Shown here: positions 9,424-19,272 of the stretch, one piece after another
How positions within the stretch are numbered: position 1 is the first letter of the stretch
Layout of the letters: each line of letters starts with the position of its first letter
DNA from: Flavobacteriaceae bacterium
Lineage (GTDB): Bacteria; Bacteroidota; Bacteroidia; Flavobacteriales; Flavobacteriaceae
Direction: 5' to 3'
Length of the DNA stretch: 64,000 nucleotides
Assembly: GCA_002723295.1 (NCBI GenBank)
Contig: PBNP01000008.1
Location: forward strand, 23,469-87,468
Program-made: the position numbers and the translations under genes
The notes under the pieces: model-generated
What the model saw: only the letters and a program-made list of their open reading frames with translations
Told to the model about the DNA's origin: nothing
Databases searched by the model: none

Positions 9424-9804
9424 TCACTTTTGCATGTTTTTTGCCTCAATGCTAAGAGTAGCATGAGGAACTAAAAATAAACGTTTTTTATTTATTAATT
9501 TTCCAGTTATCCGACAGACACCATATGTTTTGTTTTCTATTCGCACTAAAGCATTTTTCAAATCACGAATAAACTTTTCTTGTCTAAGGGCAAGCTGTGT
9601 ATTTGCCTCTTTAGACATAGTCTCAGACCCCTCTTCAAAAGCTTTGAATGTAGGAGAAGTGTCTTCTGTTCCATTATTCCCATCATTCATATAAGAGCTT
9701 TTAAGCAAGCCTAAATCAGCTTTGGCCTTGACAATCTTTTCTTCAATTACTTTTTTAAAATTTTCTAAATCTTTATCAGAATATTTATTTTTAGATGTTT
9801 TCAT
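9424..9804 (-). CDS. DksA/TraR-family protein with degenerate zinc finger
   Basis: This is a small coiled-coil RNA-polymerase-associated regulator of the DksA/TraR type. An N-terminal helical region (DLENFKKVIEEKIVKAKADL) is followed by a helix containing ALRQEKFIRDLKNALVRIE and the family tail TYGVCRITGKLINKKRLFLVP. The usual four-Cys zinc finger is reduced: only the Cys in GVCRITG remains, and the second CxxC is absent (VPHATLSIEAK). This variant appears common in flavobacterial homologues, so the gene is probably intact. The start overlaps the ileS stop by 4 bases. The usual flavobacterial order ileS, this gene, lspA is kept. Confidence 0.88.
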   Translation of the reverse strand: MKTSKNKYSDKDLENFKKVIEEKIVKAKADLGLLKSSYMNDGNNGTEDTSPTFKAFEEGSETMSKEANTQLALRQEKFIRDLKNALVRIENKTYGVCRITGKLINKKRLFLVPHATLSIEAKNMQK

Positions 9805-12800
9805 TCGTTTATTTTTTTAATAAAAACTCGAGAATTTATTTTATCAAAACTCAACTTAATTCCCCCATCTACAATATCAGCAAACTTAATTGAACTTGCA
9901 AGTGTTTCATTTTTTATGTAATCTTTATAGGTTTTAATTACATTATATAAAACGGAATCGTTTTCTATAACAATTTCAATTTTATCTATTACTTCTAGCC
10001 CTATATCTTTTCTTTGATTTTGAACTCTATTTACAAACTCTCTAGCAATTCCTTCTTCAATCAAATTATTATCTAGCCTAATGTCTAAAGCTACAGTATG
10101 TCCATCACCGTAAGCAACTAACCAACCTTCTATATCTTTGGAACTAATTTCAACATCAGGCCGAGCTAATTTAATGCTTTTTTTATTAATTATTAATTCA
10201 AATTCTCCAGTATCTTCAAGTAATTGTATTTGCTTTGAAGACATTTTTTGAATTGCTTTTCCAATATTTTTTAGTTCTTTTCCAAATTTAGGTCCAAGAA
10301 TTTTATAATTAGGACGAATTTCTTTAATCAAAAGAGCGCTAGTATTATCAAGAATTTCAATTTCTTTTACATTGATTTCAGACTTTAATTGGTCTTCAAT
10401 TAACTTAATGGTTGTGATTTCTTTTTTTGATTTTACAGGAACAAGTAACTTGCGGAGAGGCTGACGAACTTTAATTTGTTCTTTTTTTCGAAGAGAAAGT
10501 GCTAATGATGAAATAGTCCTAGCTGAGTTAATTCTCTTTTGAAGGGCTAGATTAATTAGAGATTCATTGGCAACAGGAAAATCTGTTAAGTGGACTGAAA
10601 TAGGCAATTTTTCTTTTGAAGACTTTGTTAAATCAATATAGAGATGATCCATATAAAACGGCGCAATCGGAGCGGCTAATTTTGTAAGTGTTATTAAACA
10701 TTCATAGAGAGTTTGATAAGCGGCCAATTTTTCATTACCATATGCCCCTTTCCAAAATTTTCTCCGACTTAATCTGACATACCAATTACTTAATTTTTCT
10801 TGCACAAAGTCAGAAATAAATCGAGCTGCTTTAGTAGGCTCATAATTTTCATATGAATTTTCAACATCTTTAATTAAAGTATTAAGTTCAGATAATATCC
10901 AATTGTCTAGCTCGTCTCTTTTTGTAATCAAGATTTGTTTTTCATCTGGAGAAAACCCATCAATATTTGCATATAAACTGAAAAACGAATATGTATTGTA
11001 AAGAGTTCCAAAAAATTTTCTTTGAACTTCAGCAATCCCATTTATATCAAATTTTAAATTGTCCCATGGATTTGAATTAGAAATCATATACCAGCGAGTA
11101 GCATCTGGACCAAAATTATTTATAGTATCAAAAGGGTCAACAGCGTTCCCAAGTCTTTTTGACATTTTGTGCCCTTTCTTATCTAAAACTAAACCATTTG
11201 AAATAACATTTTTGTAAGAAAGGTTGTTAAAGACAATTGTACTAATTGTGTGTAAAGTGTAAAACCATCCTCTTGTTTGGTCAACCCCTTCAGCGATATA
11301 GTCAGCTGGAAAAGCTATTTTGTCATCTATTTTTTCTTTGTTTTCAAAAGGATAATGCCATTGGGCATATGGCATTGAGCCTGAATCAAACCAAACATCA
11401 ATCAAATCATTTTCACGATAAAGAGGGGTTTTTTTATCATCACTTACTAAAATAATTGAATCAACAACGTTTTTATGAAGATCAATTTTTTTATAATTTT
11501 CATCACTCATCTCATCTATAATAAACCCTTCAAAAGGGTTCTCCTTTGCAAATCCAGAATTTACTGAAAGTAAAATCTCGTTTATTAATTCTTTAACAGA
11601 GCCAATTACTTTAATAATTGATCTGTCTTCAGAACACCATATAGGAAGAGGAATGCCCCAGAATCTTGACCTAGAAAGATTCCAGTCATTTGCATTAGAA
11701 ACCCAATTTCCAAAACGTCCTTCTCCAGTTGATTCTGGTTTCCAATTAATTTTATTATTTAAGTCAACCATTCTTTTTCTAACATCACTTACTTTGATAA
11801 ACCAAGAATTTAAAGGATAGTATAGTAAAGGTTTATCTGTTCTCCAACAATTAGGATATGAGTGCACATGCTTTTCAACTTTAAATGCAAGATTTTCTTT
11901 TTTAAGTTTAATTGCTATTTCAACATCCACAGAATATTCAGGGATTTGATTTTTTTCATAATATTCGTTTTTTACATATTTTCCTCCGAGACTTCCTAAT
12001 TCTTTCCTGAATTTTCCATTAAGATCAACTAAAGGGACATGTTGATCCTTTTCATCAAGAACTAACAATGGGGGTATTTCTGGAACAGCTTGTTTTGCCG
12101 CTTTAGCATCATCAGCACCAAAAGTTGGAGCAGCATGAACAATTCCAGTGCCTTCATCTGTAGTGACAAAATTAGCAGAAATAACTCTGAAGGCATTTTC
12201 AGGATTTGAAATTGGCTGTGGAGACGATTTCCAAATTTTTTCATATCTAATACCTATTAATTCTTCACCAAAATGTTCACTATCTATATAGAAAGGAATT
12301 TTTTTGTCTTTTGGAGTATAATTATTAAGTTCTTTAATTTCTTTCACCTTTTCAAATTTACCGCCAAATTGTTTTGCAATAAGAGAAGTTGCAATTATGA
12401 TTCTAATAGGCAAGAAAGTATACTGATTAAAAGTTTTAATTATTGAATATTTTATTTGAGAACCAACAATTAATGCGGTATTAGAAGGCAAAGTCCATGG
12501 AGTAGTTGTCCAAGCTAAAAAGTATATGTTTTCATTCTTATTTATAGAAGGGGGTAAAGTAGTATTAATTACTTTAAACATAGCAGTAATTGATGTGTCA
12601 CTTACATCTTTGTAAGTTCCAGGCTGATTGAGCTCATGTGAACTTATGCCTGTTCCAGCTTTTGGAGAATAGGGCTGGACACTGTAGCCCTTATATAATA
12701 GTCCTTTGTTATAAATTTGTTTAATTAACCACCAAACGCTTTCCATATATTTAGACTCATAGGTAACGTAAGGATTCTTAATATCAACCCAATAACCAAT

Positions 12801-13211
12801 TTTTTTGGTTAGATCATTCCATAACCCAGTATAACGCATAACAGTATTCTTGCAAGCAATATTGTAATCTTTAATAGTAATAGTCTTTCCTATAGAATCT
12901 TTAGTAATACCTAATTCTTTTTCAACTTCTAATTCAACTGGCAGTCCATGAGTGTCCCAGCCTGCTTTTCTGTCTACATGAAATCCTTTTTGGGTTTTAA
13001 ATCGACAAAAAATATCTTTAATGGTTCTGGCCATTACATGATGGATTCCAGGAATTCCATTAGCTGAGGGAGGGCCTTCATAAAAAATAAAATGTGGACC
13101 TTTATTTCTAAAATCAACACTTTTTTCAAATACAGATTCTTTTTCCCAAAAGGCTAAAATTTCTTCTGATATTGAAGGAAGTTCAAGTTTTTCATATTCT
13201 TTAAATCCCAT
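9801..13211 (-). CDS. ileS: Isoleucyl-tRNA synthetase
   Basis: This class I aminoacyl-tRNA synthetase charges tRNA-Ile and edits misactivated valine. The ATP-binding HIGH-type motif lies in YEGPPSANGIPGIHHVMART (about residues 44-63). A CP1 editing domain follows (AWTTTPWTLPSNTALIVG, ATFGADDAKAA region), and the KMSKS loop is KKGHKMSKRLGNAVDPF. The anticodon-binding helical domain and a C-terminal extension bring it to 1136 residues, the long form typical of Bacteroidetes. The ATG start gives the expected MGFKEYEKLELPSISEEILAFW-like opening of the family. A moderate -7-like element (TAACTTTC) lies about 25 bases upstream on the minus strand. Confidence 0.96.
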   Translation of the reverse strand: MGFKEYEKLELPSISEEILAFWEKESVFEKSVDFRNKGPHFIFYEGPPSANGIPGIHHVMARTIKDIFCRFKTQKGFHVDRKAGWDTHGLPVELEVEKELGITKDSIGKTITIKDYNIACKNTVMRYTGLWNDLTKKIGYWVDIKNPYVTYESKYMESVWWLIKQIYNKGLLYKGYSVQPYSPKAGTGISSHELNQPGTYKDVSDTSITAMFKVINTTLPPSINKNENIYFLAWTTTPWTLPSNTALIVGSQIKYSIIKTFNQYTFLPIRIIIATSLIAKQFGGKFEKVKEIKELNNYTPKDKKIPFYIDSEHFGEELIGIRYEKIWKSSPQPISNPENAFRVISANFVTTDEGTGIVHAAPTFGADDAKAAKQAVPEIPPLLVLDEKDQHVPLVDLNGKFRKELGSLGGKYVKNEYYEKNQIPEYSVDVEIAIKLKKENLAFKVEKHVHSYPNCWRTDKPLLYYPLNSWFIKVSDVRKRMVDLNNKINWKPESTGEGRFGNWVSNANDWNLSRSRFWGIPLPIWCSEDRSIIKVIGSVKELINEILLSVNSGFAKENPFEGFIIDEMSDENYKKIDLHKNVVDSIILVSDDKKTPLYRENDLIDVWFDSGSMPYAQWHYPFENKEKIDDKIAFPADYIAEGVDQTRGWFYTLHTISTIVFNNLSYKNVISNGLVLDKKGHKMSKRLGNAVDPFDTINNFGPDATRWYMISNSNPWDNLKFDINGIAEVQRKFFGTLYNTYSFFSLYANIDGFSPDEKQILITKRDELDNWILSELNTLIKDVENSYENYEPTKAARFISDFVQEKLSNWYVRLSRRKFWKGAYGNEKLAAYQTLYECLITLTKLAAPIAPFYMDHLYIDLTKSSKEKLPISVHLTDFPVANESLINLALQKRINSARTISSLALSLRKKEQIKVRQPLRKLLVPVKSKKEITTIKLIEDQLKSEINVKEIEILDNTSALLIKEIRPNYKILGPKFGKELKNIGKAIQKMSSKQIQLLEDTGEFELIINKKSIKLARPDVEISSKDIEGWLVAYGDGHTVALDIRLDNNLIEEGIAREFVNRVQNQRKDIGLEVIDKIEIVIENDSVLYNVIKTYKDYIKNETLASSIKFADIVDGGIKLSFDKINSRVFIKKINE

Positions 13212-13288
13212 AAACTAAGAGTAACTACTAAAGTTGCGAAAGTTAACAATTTATAAAAAAAAAAGAGTTAATTGAAACAGAAAAAAAC

Positions 13289-15784
13289 TTAGAAATCTAT
13301 ACTTAGCCCCAGCTCGAGACTTCTTCCAGGTTGGGAAATCCCTGAGGCAAAAGTTCGATATTGCACATCAAAAATATTAGAAAGCCCAAAATTTAGTTCA
13401 ATTTTATCATTGTATTTGTAATTGGAAGAAAGGGATAATATTTGCCAAGAAGGTGTGCCTGCATATTTATTTTCTTCAAGCGATGTATTAAAATAGCCTA
13501 TTAATGGAGTTTCTTCTAGACCATCTTCTCCGCCATAACTGTACTCAGTTGGATTTTTTGAACGACTAAAGCTCCATATAAGTCTTGATTGAAGACGTGA
13601 GTTTTTAAAATGAGCTGAAAATTGACCAAATAATGGAGGAATAGATGGCATAGGGCCATATTTTGAGTTTTTGTTCCCCTTGGTATATGTTATGCTATAT
13701 TGTGTAAAAACATTTTCATTTATTGAAAAACGCCCTTGAAACGAACCGCCATAAATATATCTATTTCCTAAGTTTTTGTTTGCTAAAGTAGGCAGTTCTT
13801 CGCCATCATATAGAATTGTAGATAGACTTTCAGTGCTAGTATCTGCAAAAATTTCATAATCAGATCTTACAATATGTCTAGAAATCACCGAAATAAAACC
13901 CCTTAAGGATAAATTGTTAAGGTTATTACTGGAACTATATGAAAAGCCAGAGTCAAGATTATAAGCATATTCAGGCTTTAAAAATGGGTTTGGAACAATA
14001 AGATAACCTCCACTTTCTCTAATTTTACCTATATCGTCAATATTTGGGTTTCTAAATCCGCTAGAAAGAACCACATTGATCTGTGAATTTTTTAATACTT
14101 TATGTGTAAGAGCTAAAGTACTTGTTAGCGCCCAATTATTAATAGAAACTTTAGAGAGTAAAGTATTTATAAGCGCTTTTTCTTTCCACGATCCTCCTAA
14201 GTCAGTATAAGTTAATCTTGAACCAGCATTTAGTGTGGTGGATGAATTCAAAGTCCAAATAAAATTGAAGTAAGCAGCTGCGGTATTATAATGACTTCCT
14301 TTACTTGGATAACGCGCAGGAATATCCATTTGACTTATAAGGTCAATAATTTTGTTATTATTTACTACTAATCTTCTTGTAAAAGCATTGGATTCAACTT
14401 TGTTTTTAACAAACTCGAATCCATATGATGCACTTGTGATATTTGTTGGTCTTGCTGTAAAATCTCCATTTAGACTTAGAACCTCCACTTTTTCATTTTG
14501 ATAACGCCTAGTAAAACTGTTAAATCGTCTATCAACTCTTGATTCTCCAATTTTTTGAATGGCAAAAGTTATAGTTCCTTTTCTTAGCCACTTATATCCA
14601 TTAAAAAATTCAAGCTTAGGAGAAATCATAAAATGTTCTTGAGGCCCATAATACCATTCAGCATATCGCAATTCACCATTTCTGATTTCGTTTAATTTAT
14701 CATAACGGCTTATATCTGATGATTTTGAAGACTGAATATTTAGGGTTAAATAACTTTGACCAGTAATTATAAAACGAAATTTTTGTAAAATATCCCATTG
14801 ACTATAAGCTGTGTTTTTTTGTATTAATGGATTGGGATTTAAAGTTGGTGTTGCCTTATAATAATTTCTAGTATTTTGAGAATAAAAGTTTGTCAAGCCC
14901 CAGTTAGGGTATCCATTATAATTATTACCCCCCATTCTTATATCCCCAAAGCTAGAAAAATTCATACTTGTAATACTACCCCATTTTTTAAAACTCCATT
15001 CAGAGAAAAGATTATTAATGCTAGCATTGTTTGCAGAATTAAAATCTGAATGAAATATATTTTTATTCTTGATGTCACTATTAATATTTGGATTTTTGGT
15101 ATAATAATGCACTACCCCGCCTAAGGCATCAGAACCATATCCAACGGAAGAGGATCCAAATACCACTTCAACTCTTTCCAATGTGTGAGGAGCTATTGTT
15201 ATAGCATTTTGTAGATGACCTGAACGATAAATTGCATTATTCATTCTTACTCCATCCACAACTAAAAGCACTCTGTTTGCTTCAAATCCTCTAATAACAG
15301 GACTTCCTCCTCCTCCCTGAGATTTTTGAATTCTTATGCCAGGACTTAATTCTAGGATTTCAGCGCCAGTTAGAAAAGAATTTTGTTTAATTTTTTCAGC
15401 ACTAATTATATTTACCTTTTCTGCGACCTTATTTTTTGTAGCCCTTGATCTTGCAACTGAAAGAATCACATTGTCTAAGTTTTCAACTTTAGGCTCCATT
15501 TGAATAATGAAAGCCTCCCTACTTTTGTTAAGGTCTAAAGTAATTGTCTTATATCCATTTATTTGAAAAACTATTGGAGTAAGTTTTGAGAAATGGTCAA
15601 TAGTTGCTTTGCCAAGAGAATCAGTTATGACACTTTCTTTTTTGTCCAATGAAAAAACTGCAACATTCTCAATAGGGGCTCCTGTATTAGAGTCTTTAAT
15701 AAAAATATTTTGACAATATAGTTCAATACCTGAAAAAACAAAAACTGAAAAAACAATAATTATATTTTTATTTAAAAAGATCAT
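13289..15784 (-). CDS. TonB-dependent outer-membrane receptor, heme-receptor-like
   Basis: This is an energy-dependent outer-membrane importer. A signal peptide (IIIVFSVFVFSGIELYCQ) is followed by a short carboxypeptidase-regulatory-like domain (about 25-95), the plug (about 110-230, with GGGGSPVIRGFEANRVLLVV and SSSVGYGSDALGG) and a beta-barrel ending in the aromatic C-terminus LELGLSIDF. The barrel contains FRNPNIDDIGK and VPNPFLKPEYA, which resemble the FRAP and NPNL boxes of heme receptors, but I see no His between them, so the ligand is uncertain. Its start overlaps recO by 17 bases. I infer iron or heme uptake with moderate confidence; the receptor identity itself is secure. Confidence 0.9.
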   Translation of the reverse strand: MIFLNKNIIIVFSVFVFSGIELYCQNIFIKDSNTGAPIENVAVFSLDKKESVITDSLGKATIDHFSKLTPIVFQINGYKTITLDLNKSREAFIIQMEPKVENLDNVILSVARSRATKNKVAEKVNIISAEKIKQNSFLTGAEILELSPGIRIQKSQGGGGSPVIRGFEANRVLLVVDGVRMNNAIYRSGHLQNAITIAPHTLERVEVVFGSSSVGYGSDALGGVVHYYTKNPNINSDIKNKNIFHSDFNSANNASINNLFSEWSFKKWGSITSMNFSSFGDIRMGGNNYNGYPNWGLTNFYSQNTRNYYKATPTLNPNPLIQKNTAYSQWDILQKFRFIITGQSYLTLNIQSSKSSDISRYDKLNEIRNGELRYAEWYYGPQEHFMISPKLEFFNGYKWLRKGTITFAIQKIGESRVDRRFNSFTRRYQNEKVEVLSLNGDFTARPTNITSASYGFEFVKNKVESNAFTRRLVVNNNKIIDLISQMDIPARYPSKGSHYNTAAAYFNFIWTLNSSTTLNAGSRLTYTDLGGSWKEKALINTLLSKVSINNWALTSTLALTHKVLKNSQINVVLSSGFRNPNIDDIGKIRESGGYLIVPNPFLKPEYAYNLDSGFSYSSSNNLNNLSLRGFISVISRHIVRSDYEIFADTSTESLSTILYDGEELPTLANKNLGNRYIYGGSFQGRFSINENVFTQYSITYTKGNKNSKYGPMPSIPPLFGQFSAHFKNSRLQSRLIWSFSRSKNPTEYSYGGEDGLEETPLIGYFNTSLEENKYAGTPSWQILSLSSNYKYNDKIELNFGLSNIFDVQYRTFASGISQPGRSLELGLSIDF

Positions 15785-16490
15785 TTAAAACGTCTATAGA
15801 TTTTGGAGTTTTAAAACTTTGTAAATGTAAACTATAATAGGTCAAAATTGAACGCAATAAATTTTTCCGCAAACTTTGATTCCAATTCAACATCTTTAAA
15901 TCATCAAAAGTCATGCCTAATATAGTTTTAAAACCTTTTAAATCAATTCCTGATAAAATATACTTTTTTTTATAATCATTAGTAAAACATCCAGAGCGCA
16001 AATCAAAGTAGTTTTTATTCATATTAGATGTATTCGGATAAAAACCAATATGTTTTGTTAATTCAATTAAAAATTTAATATGAAAATTTGCAGAATTACC
16101 ATTTTTATCAAGCAAAATTATCGATGTTTTGAGAAAGTTATATAAGGATAAATTTTGCTGACGATCCTCTTTTAAAACACTCTTAAGTATTTCTGAAATG
16201 AAGAGAGCAATACTTGTTTTATGTATAGAGTTATGAATTGAATTGAATGAGGTGTTTATCTTAACTTCTTTTATATAATTTAATTTATCGTCTTTAAGGT
16301 GATTTGTAACTAGATTAAGTAATGTTAATGGCTGGAAATAAGCGGCACTATGTGAAACGTTCTTCGAATTAAAAATGTTTTTTAAAAAATAACCCTTAAG
16401 ACCACAACACTCAGTATAGCAATTGGCAATAACACTTGAATCACCATATTTCGAGGTCCATATTACTATGGCAGAAGTTTTTACTAGCAT
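15768..16490 (-). CDS. recO: DNA repair protein RecO
   Basis: RecO loads RecA on SSB-coated gaps together with RecR. The N-terminal OB fold opens with LVKTSAIVIWTSKYGDSSVI and GLKGYFLKNIFN, which match the family. A helical C-terminal domain follows. The Cys pair around RSGCFTNDYKKKYILSG is all I can see of the zinc-finger region, which is degenerate in flavobacteria. At 240 residues the length is normal. It lies between gdhA (9-base gap) and the TonB receptor (17-base overlap), all on the minus strand. Confidence 0.88.
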   Translation of the reverse strand: MLVKTSAIVIWTSKYGDSSVIANCYTECCGLKGYFLKNIFNSKNVSHSAAYFQPLTLLNLVTNHLKDDKLNYIKEVKINTSFNSIHNSIHKTSIALFISEILKSVLKEDRQQNLSLYNFLKTSIILLDKNGNSANFHIKFLIELTKHIGFYPNTSNMNKNYFDLRSGCFTNDYKKKYILSGIDLKGFKTILGMTFDDLKMLNWNQSLRKNLLRSILTYYSLHLQSFKTPKSIDVLNDLFK

Positions 16491-16499
16491 TATTAGGGG

Positions 16500-17840
16500 T
16501 TAAACAACACCTTGAGCTAGCATAGCATCAGCTACTTTTACAAAACCAGCAATATTTGCTCCTTTAACGTAATCAACCTCTGTTTTTTCTGTCCCATATT
16601 TTAGACAAGAGTGATGTATTTCAGACATGATGTTTTTCAGCCTAGAATCTACTTCTTCACGAGACCAATTGTAACGAAGAGAGTTTTGGGCCATTTCTAG
16701 TCCAGACACAGCAACGCCTCCAGCATTAGAAGCTTTTCCTGGTGCAAAAAGAATGGAATTCAATTTAAAATACTCTACTGCTTCTGGAGTTGTAGGCATA
16801 TTTGCTCCCTCTCCAACACAAATACAATTATTTTTTTTCAATAATTTTGCATCTTCTAATAATAATTCATTTTGAGTTGCACAAGGTAAAGCAATTGAAC
16901 AAGGGATATTCCAAGGTTTTGAGTTTGGAGAATAAGTAGTTTTCGGATATTTTTTGATAAACTCCGAAATTCTTGCTCGATTAATGTTTTTCAATAATTT
17001 TATATAGTCTAATTTTTCTTCATTTAGACCATCCGAATCATATATGTATCCAGAAGAATCTGATAGAGATAGAACTTTTGCTCCTAATTGAATACACTTT
17101 TCTGCAGCAAATTGGGCAACATTTCCAGATCCAGAAATAACAACAGATTTTCCTTTAATTGATTCTCCTATATGGTTTAACATTTGAACAGTAAAATAGA
17201 CTACACCATAACCAGTTGCTTCTGGTCTAATTAATGATCCACCCCAAGAAATACCCTTTCCAGTTAAGACTCCTGTAAATTCATTTCTTAAACGTTTATA
17301 TTGACCAAACAAATAACCAATTTCTCTAGCACCTACACCTATATCACCAGCGGGGACATCATTGTTTGGGCCAATATGTCGAAAAAGCTCAGACATAAAA
17401 CTTTGGCAAAATCTCATAACTTCTGTGTCAGATTTTCCCTTAGGGTTAAAGTCAGAGCCGCCTTTACCACCACCCATAGGAAGCGTTGTAAGACTGTTTT
17501 TAAAAATTTGTTCAAAAGCTAAGAATTTCAAAATACTTAAATTTACACTTGGGTGAAAACGCAAACCACCCTTATATGGTCCAATTGCTGAATTCATTTG
17601 AACCCTATAACCTCTGTTAACTTGAATTTCTTCTTTATCATCAATCCAAGCAACCCTAAATGAAGTTACCCTTTCTGGCTCTACCATTCTTAATAAAATA
17701 TTTTGACCATAATAGATATCTTTTTTAACTATATAAGGAATTACATTTTCAGCAACCTCAGTCACTGCCTGCATAAATTCTGGCTCATTTTGATTTCGAG
17801 CACTAACTTTACTCAAAAATTGGTTGATAATTTTTTTCAT
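16500..17840 (-). CDS. gdhA: NADP-specific glutamate dehydrogenase
   Basis: This enzyme performs reductive amination of 2-oxoglutarate to glutamate for ammonium assimilation. Motifs include GPYKGGLRFHPSVN, the catalytic Lys in TLPMGGGKGGSDF, and NDVPAGDIGVGAREIGYL. The Rossmann domain has VVISGSGNVAQFAAEK, and the C-terminus has APGKASNAGGVAVSG. I place the start at the internal ATG (MKKIINQFLSKVSARNQN), giving 446 residues, the size of the E. coli hexameric enzyme; an in-frame GTG lies 18 bases upstream. Its 3' end is 9 bases from recO. Specificity for NADP is inferred from the family resemblance, not from a single residue. Confidence 0.94.
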   Translation of the reverse strand: MKKIINQFLSKVSARNQNEPEFMQAVTEVAENVIPYIVKKDIYYGQNILLRMVEPERVTSFRVAWIDDKEEIQVNRGYRVQMNSAIGPYKGGLRFHPSVNLSILKFLAFEQIFKNSLTTLPMGGGKGGSDFNPKGKSDTEVMRFCQSFMSELFRHIGPNNDVPAGDIGVGAREIGYLFGQYKRLRNEFTGVLTGKGISWGGSLIRPEATGYGVVYFTVQMLNHIGESIKGKSVVISGSGNVAQFAAEKCIQLGAKVLSLSDSSGYIYDSDGLNEEKLDYIKLLKNINRARISEFIKKYPKTTYSPNSKPWNIPCSIALPCATQNELLLEDAKLLKKNNCICVGEGANMPTTPEAVEYFKLNSILFAPGKASNAGGVAVSGLEMAQNSLRYNWSREEVDSRLKNIMSEIHHSCLKYGTEKTEVDYVKGANIAGFVKVADAMLAQGVV

Positions 17841-17892
17841 TGAATTAAAATTTGACACTTAAATTTAAAGTTTTAAATTCTTTTCACTTAAT

Positions 17893-19260
17893 TTAATTAA
17901 TGTTTTTGGAAAAAAACTTTTTTACAACATCCTCAATTTCTTTCATATAATTAATTTTTATTCCTGTTTTAGGCAATTCAATTTTACTGTTTTTAGCAAC
18001 ATATATTGATTCGAAACCTAATTTATAAGCTTCTTGAACGCGTAGATTGATTTTTGATACAGGTCGCAGTTCACCAGAAAGACCTATTTCAGCAGCAAAA
18101 CAAAAAGAGCTATTAATACTAATATCGTAATGACTAGAAAGAATAGCAATTATTACAGCTAAATCCATAGCAGGATCATCTATAGAAATTCCACCAGTTA
18201 TATTTATAAAGACATCCTTTGAACCTAAAGCAAATCCAGCTTTCTTTTCTAGAACAGCTAAAAGCATATTAAGTCTTTTTGTGTTAAATCCAGTGCTGCT
18301 TCTTTGGGGCGTTCCATAAACTGCAGAACTAACTAAGGCCTGTATTTCTACTAAAAAGGGCCGAATTCCCTCTACAGTAGGTCCTATAGCTTGACCGATT
18401 AATTTATCCTTATTGTTGGAAAGGAGCAGTTCACTAGGATTTTTTACTCCTTTAAGACCCTCAGAAACCATTTCATAAATACCTATTTCATCAGTTGGAC
18501 CAAAACGATTTTTTTTAGCTCGTAATATTCTAAAAATATTATTGGTATCACCTTCAAAGTGAATAACAGTATCAACCATATGCTCCAAAATTTTTGGACC
18601 TGCTATATCTCCACCTTTAGTTATATGTCCAATGAGAAAAACAGGAATGTTTGTGATTTTAGCAAAACTAATAAGCTCTGACGCGGTTTGTTTTATTTGT
18701 GAAACACTTCCTGCACTATTGGGAATAATTTCACTTTCCAAAGTTTGAATAGAATCTACAATTAATAATTTTGGTTTTAGTTGTTTGATTTGATGAAAAA
18801 TATTTTTTGTATTAGTTTCACATAAAATATAGCATTAACTGTTTTTGTATGCCATTCTAGAAGCTCTAAGCTTAATTTGATTTTGACTTTCTTCACCTGA
18901 AACATAAACAATATTAAAATTTAATTGGAGAGCAATTTGTAACATTAATGTTGATTTCCCAATTCCAGGATCCCCACCTAAAAGAAGTACTGATCCAGGA
19001 ACAATACCGCCTCCTAAAACTCTATTAAACTCATGGTCAAGAAGCTTAATTCTTTTCTCTTTATTAGAAAGTATTTCATTTAATTTCAAGGGCTTGTTTG
19101 TTTTTGAAAAATCATTAGATGTTTCCCAAACTTTAACAGCTTTCATTTCAATTACTTCTTCATTTAATGTGTTCCACTTTTTACAGGAATTACATTGGCC
19201 TTTCCATTTAGAGTGTTGTGTTCCGCAATTTTGACAGAAATAAGAAGTTTTTGCAGCCAT
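17893..19260 (-). pseudogene. radA: DNA repair protein RadA, interrupted by an in-frame TAA
   Basis: RadA is a RecA-like branch-migration helicase. The N-terminal part (18835-19260) has the zinc finger FCQNCGTQHSKWKGQCNSCK and the Walker A GGDPGIGKST, and ends ASRMAYKNS-stop. The C-terminal part in the same frame continues C-Y-I-L-C-E-T-N and then carries LLIVDSIQTLESEIIPN, the RadA signature AKKNRFGPTDEIG, and a Lon-like domain. The only lesion is the TAA codon at 18835-18837; the uninterrupted frame is 456 codons, a normal RadA length. A downstream ATG (18741) could restart translation but without Walker A. This is a nonsense mutation or a consensus error. Confidence 0.9.
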
Positions 19261-19272
19261 TATATATTAAAG

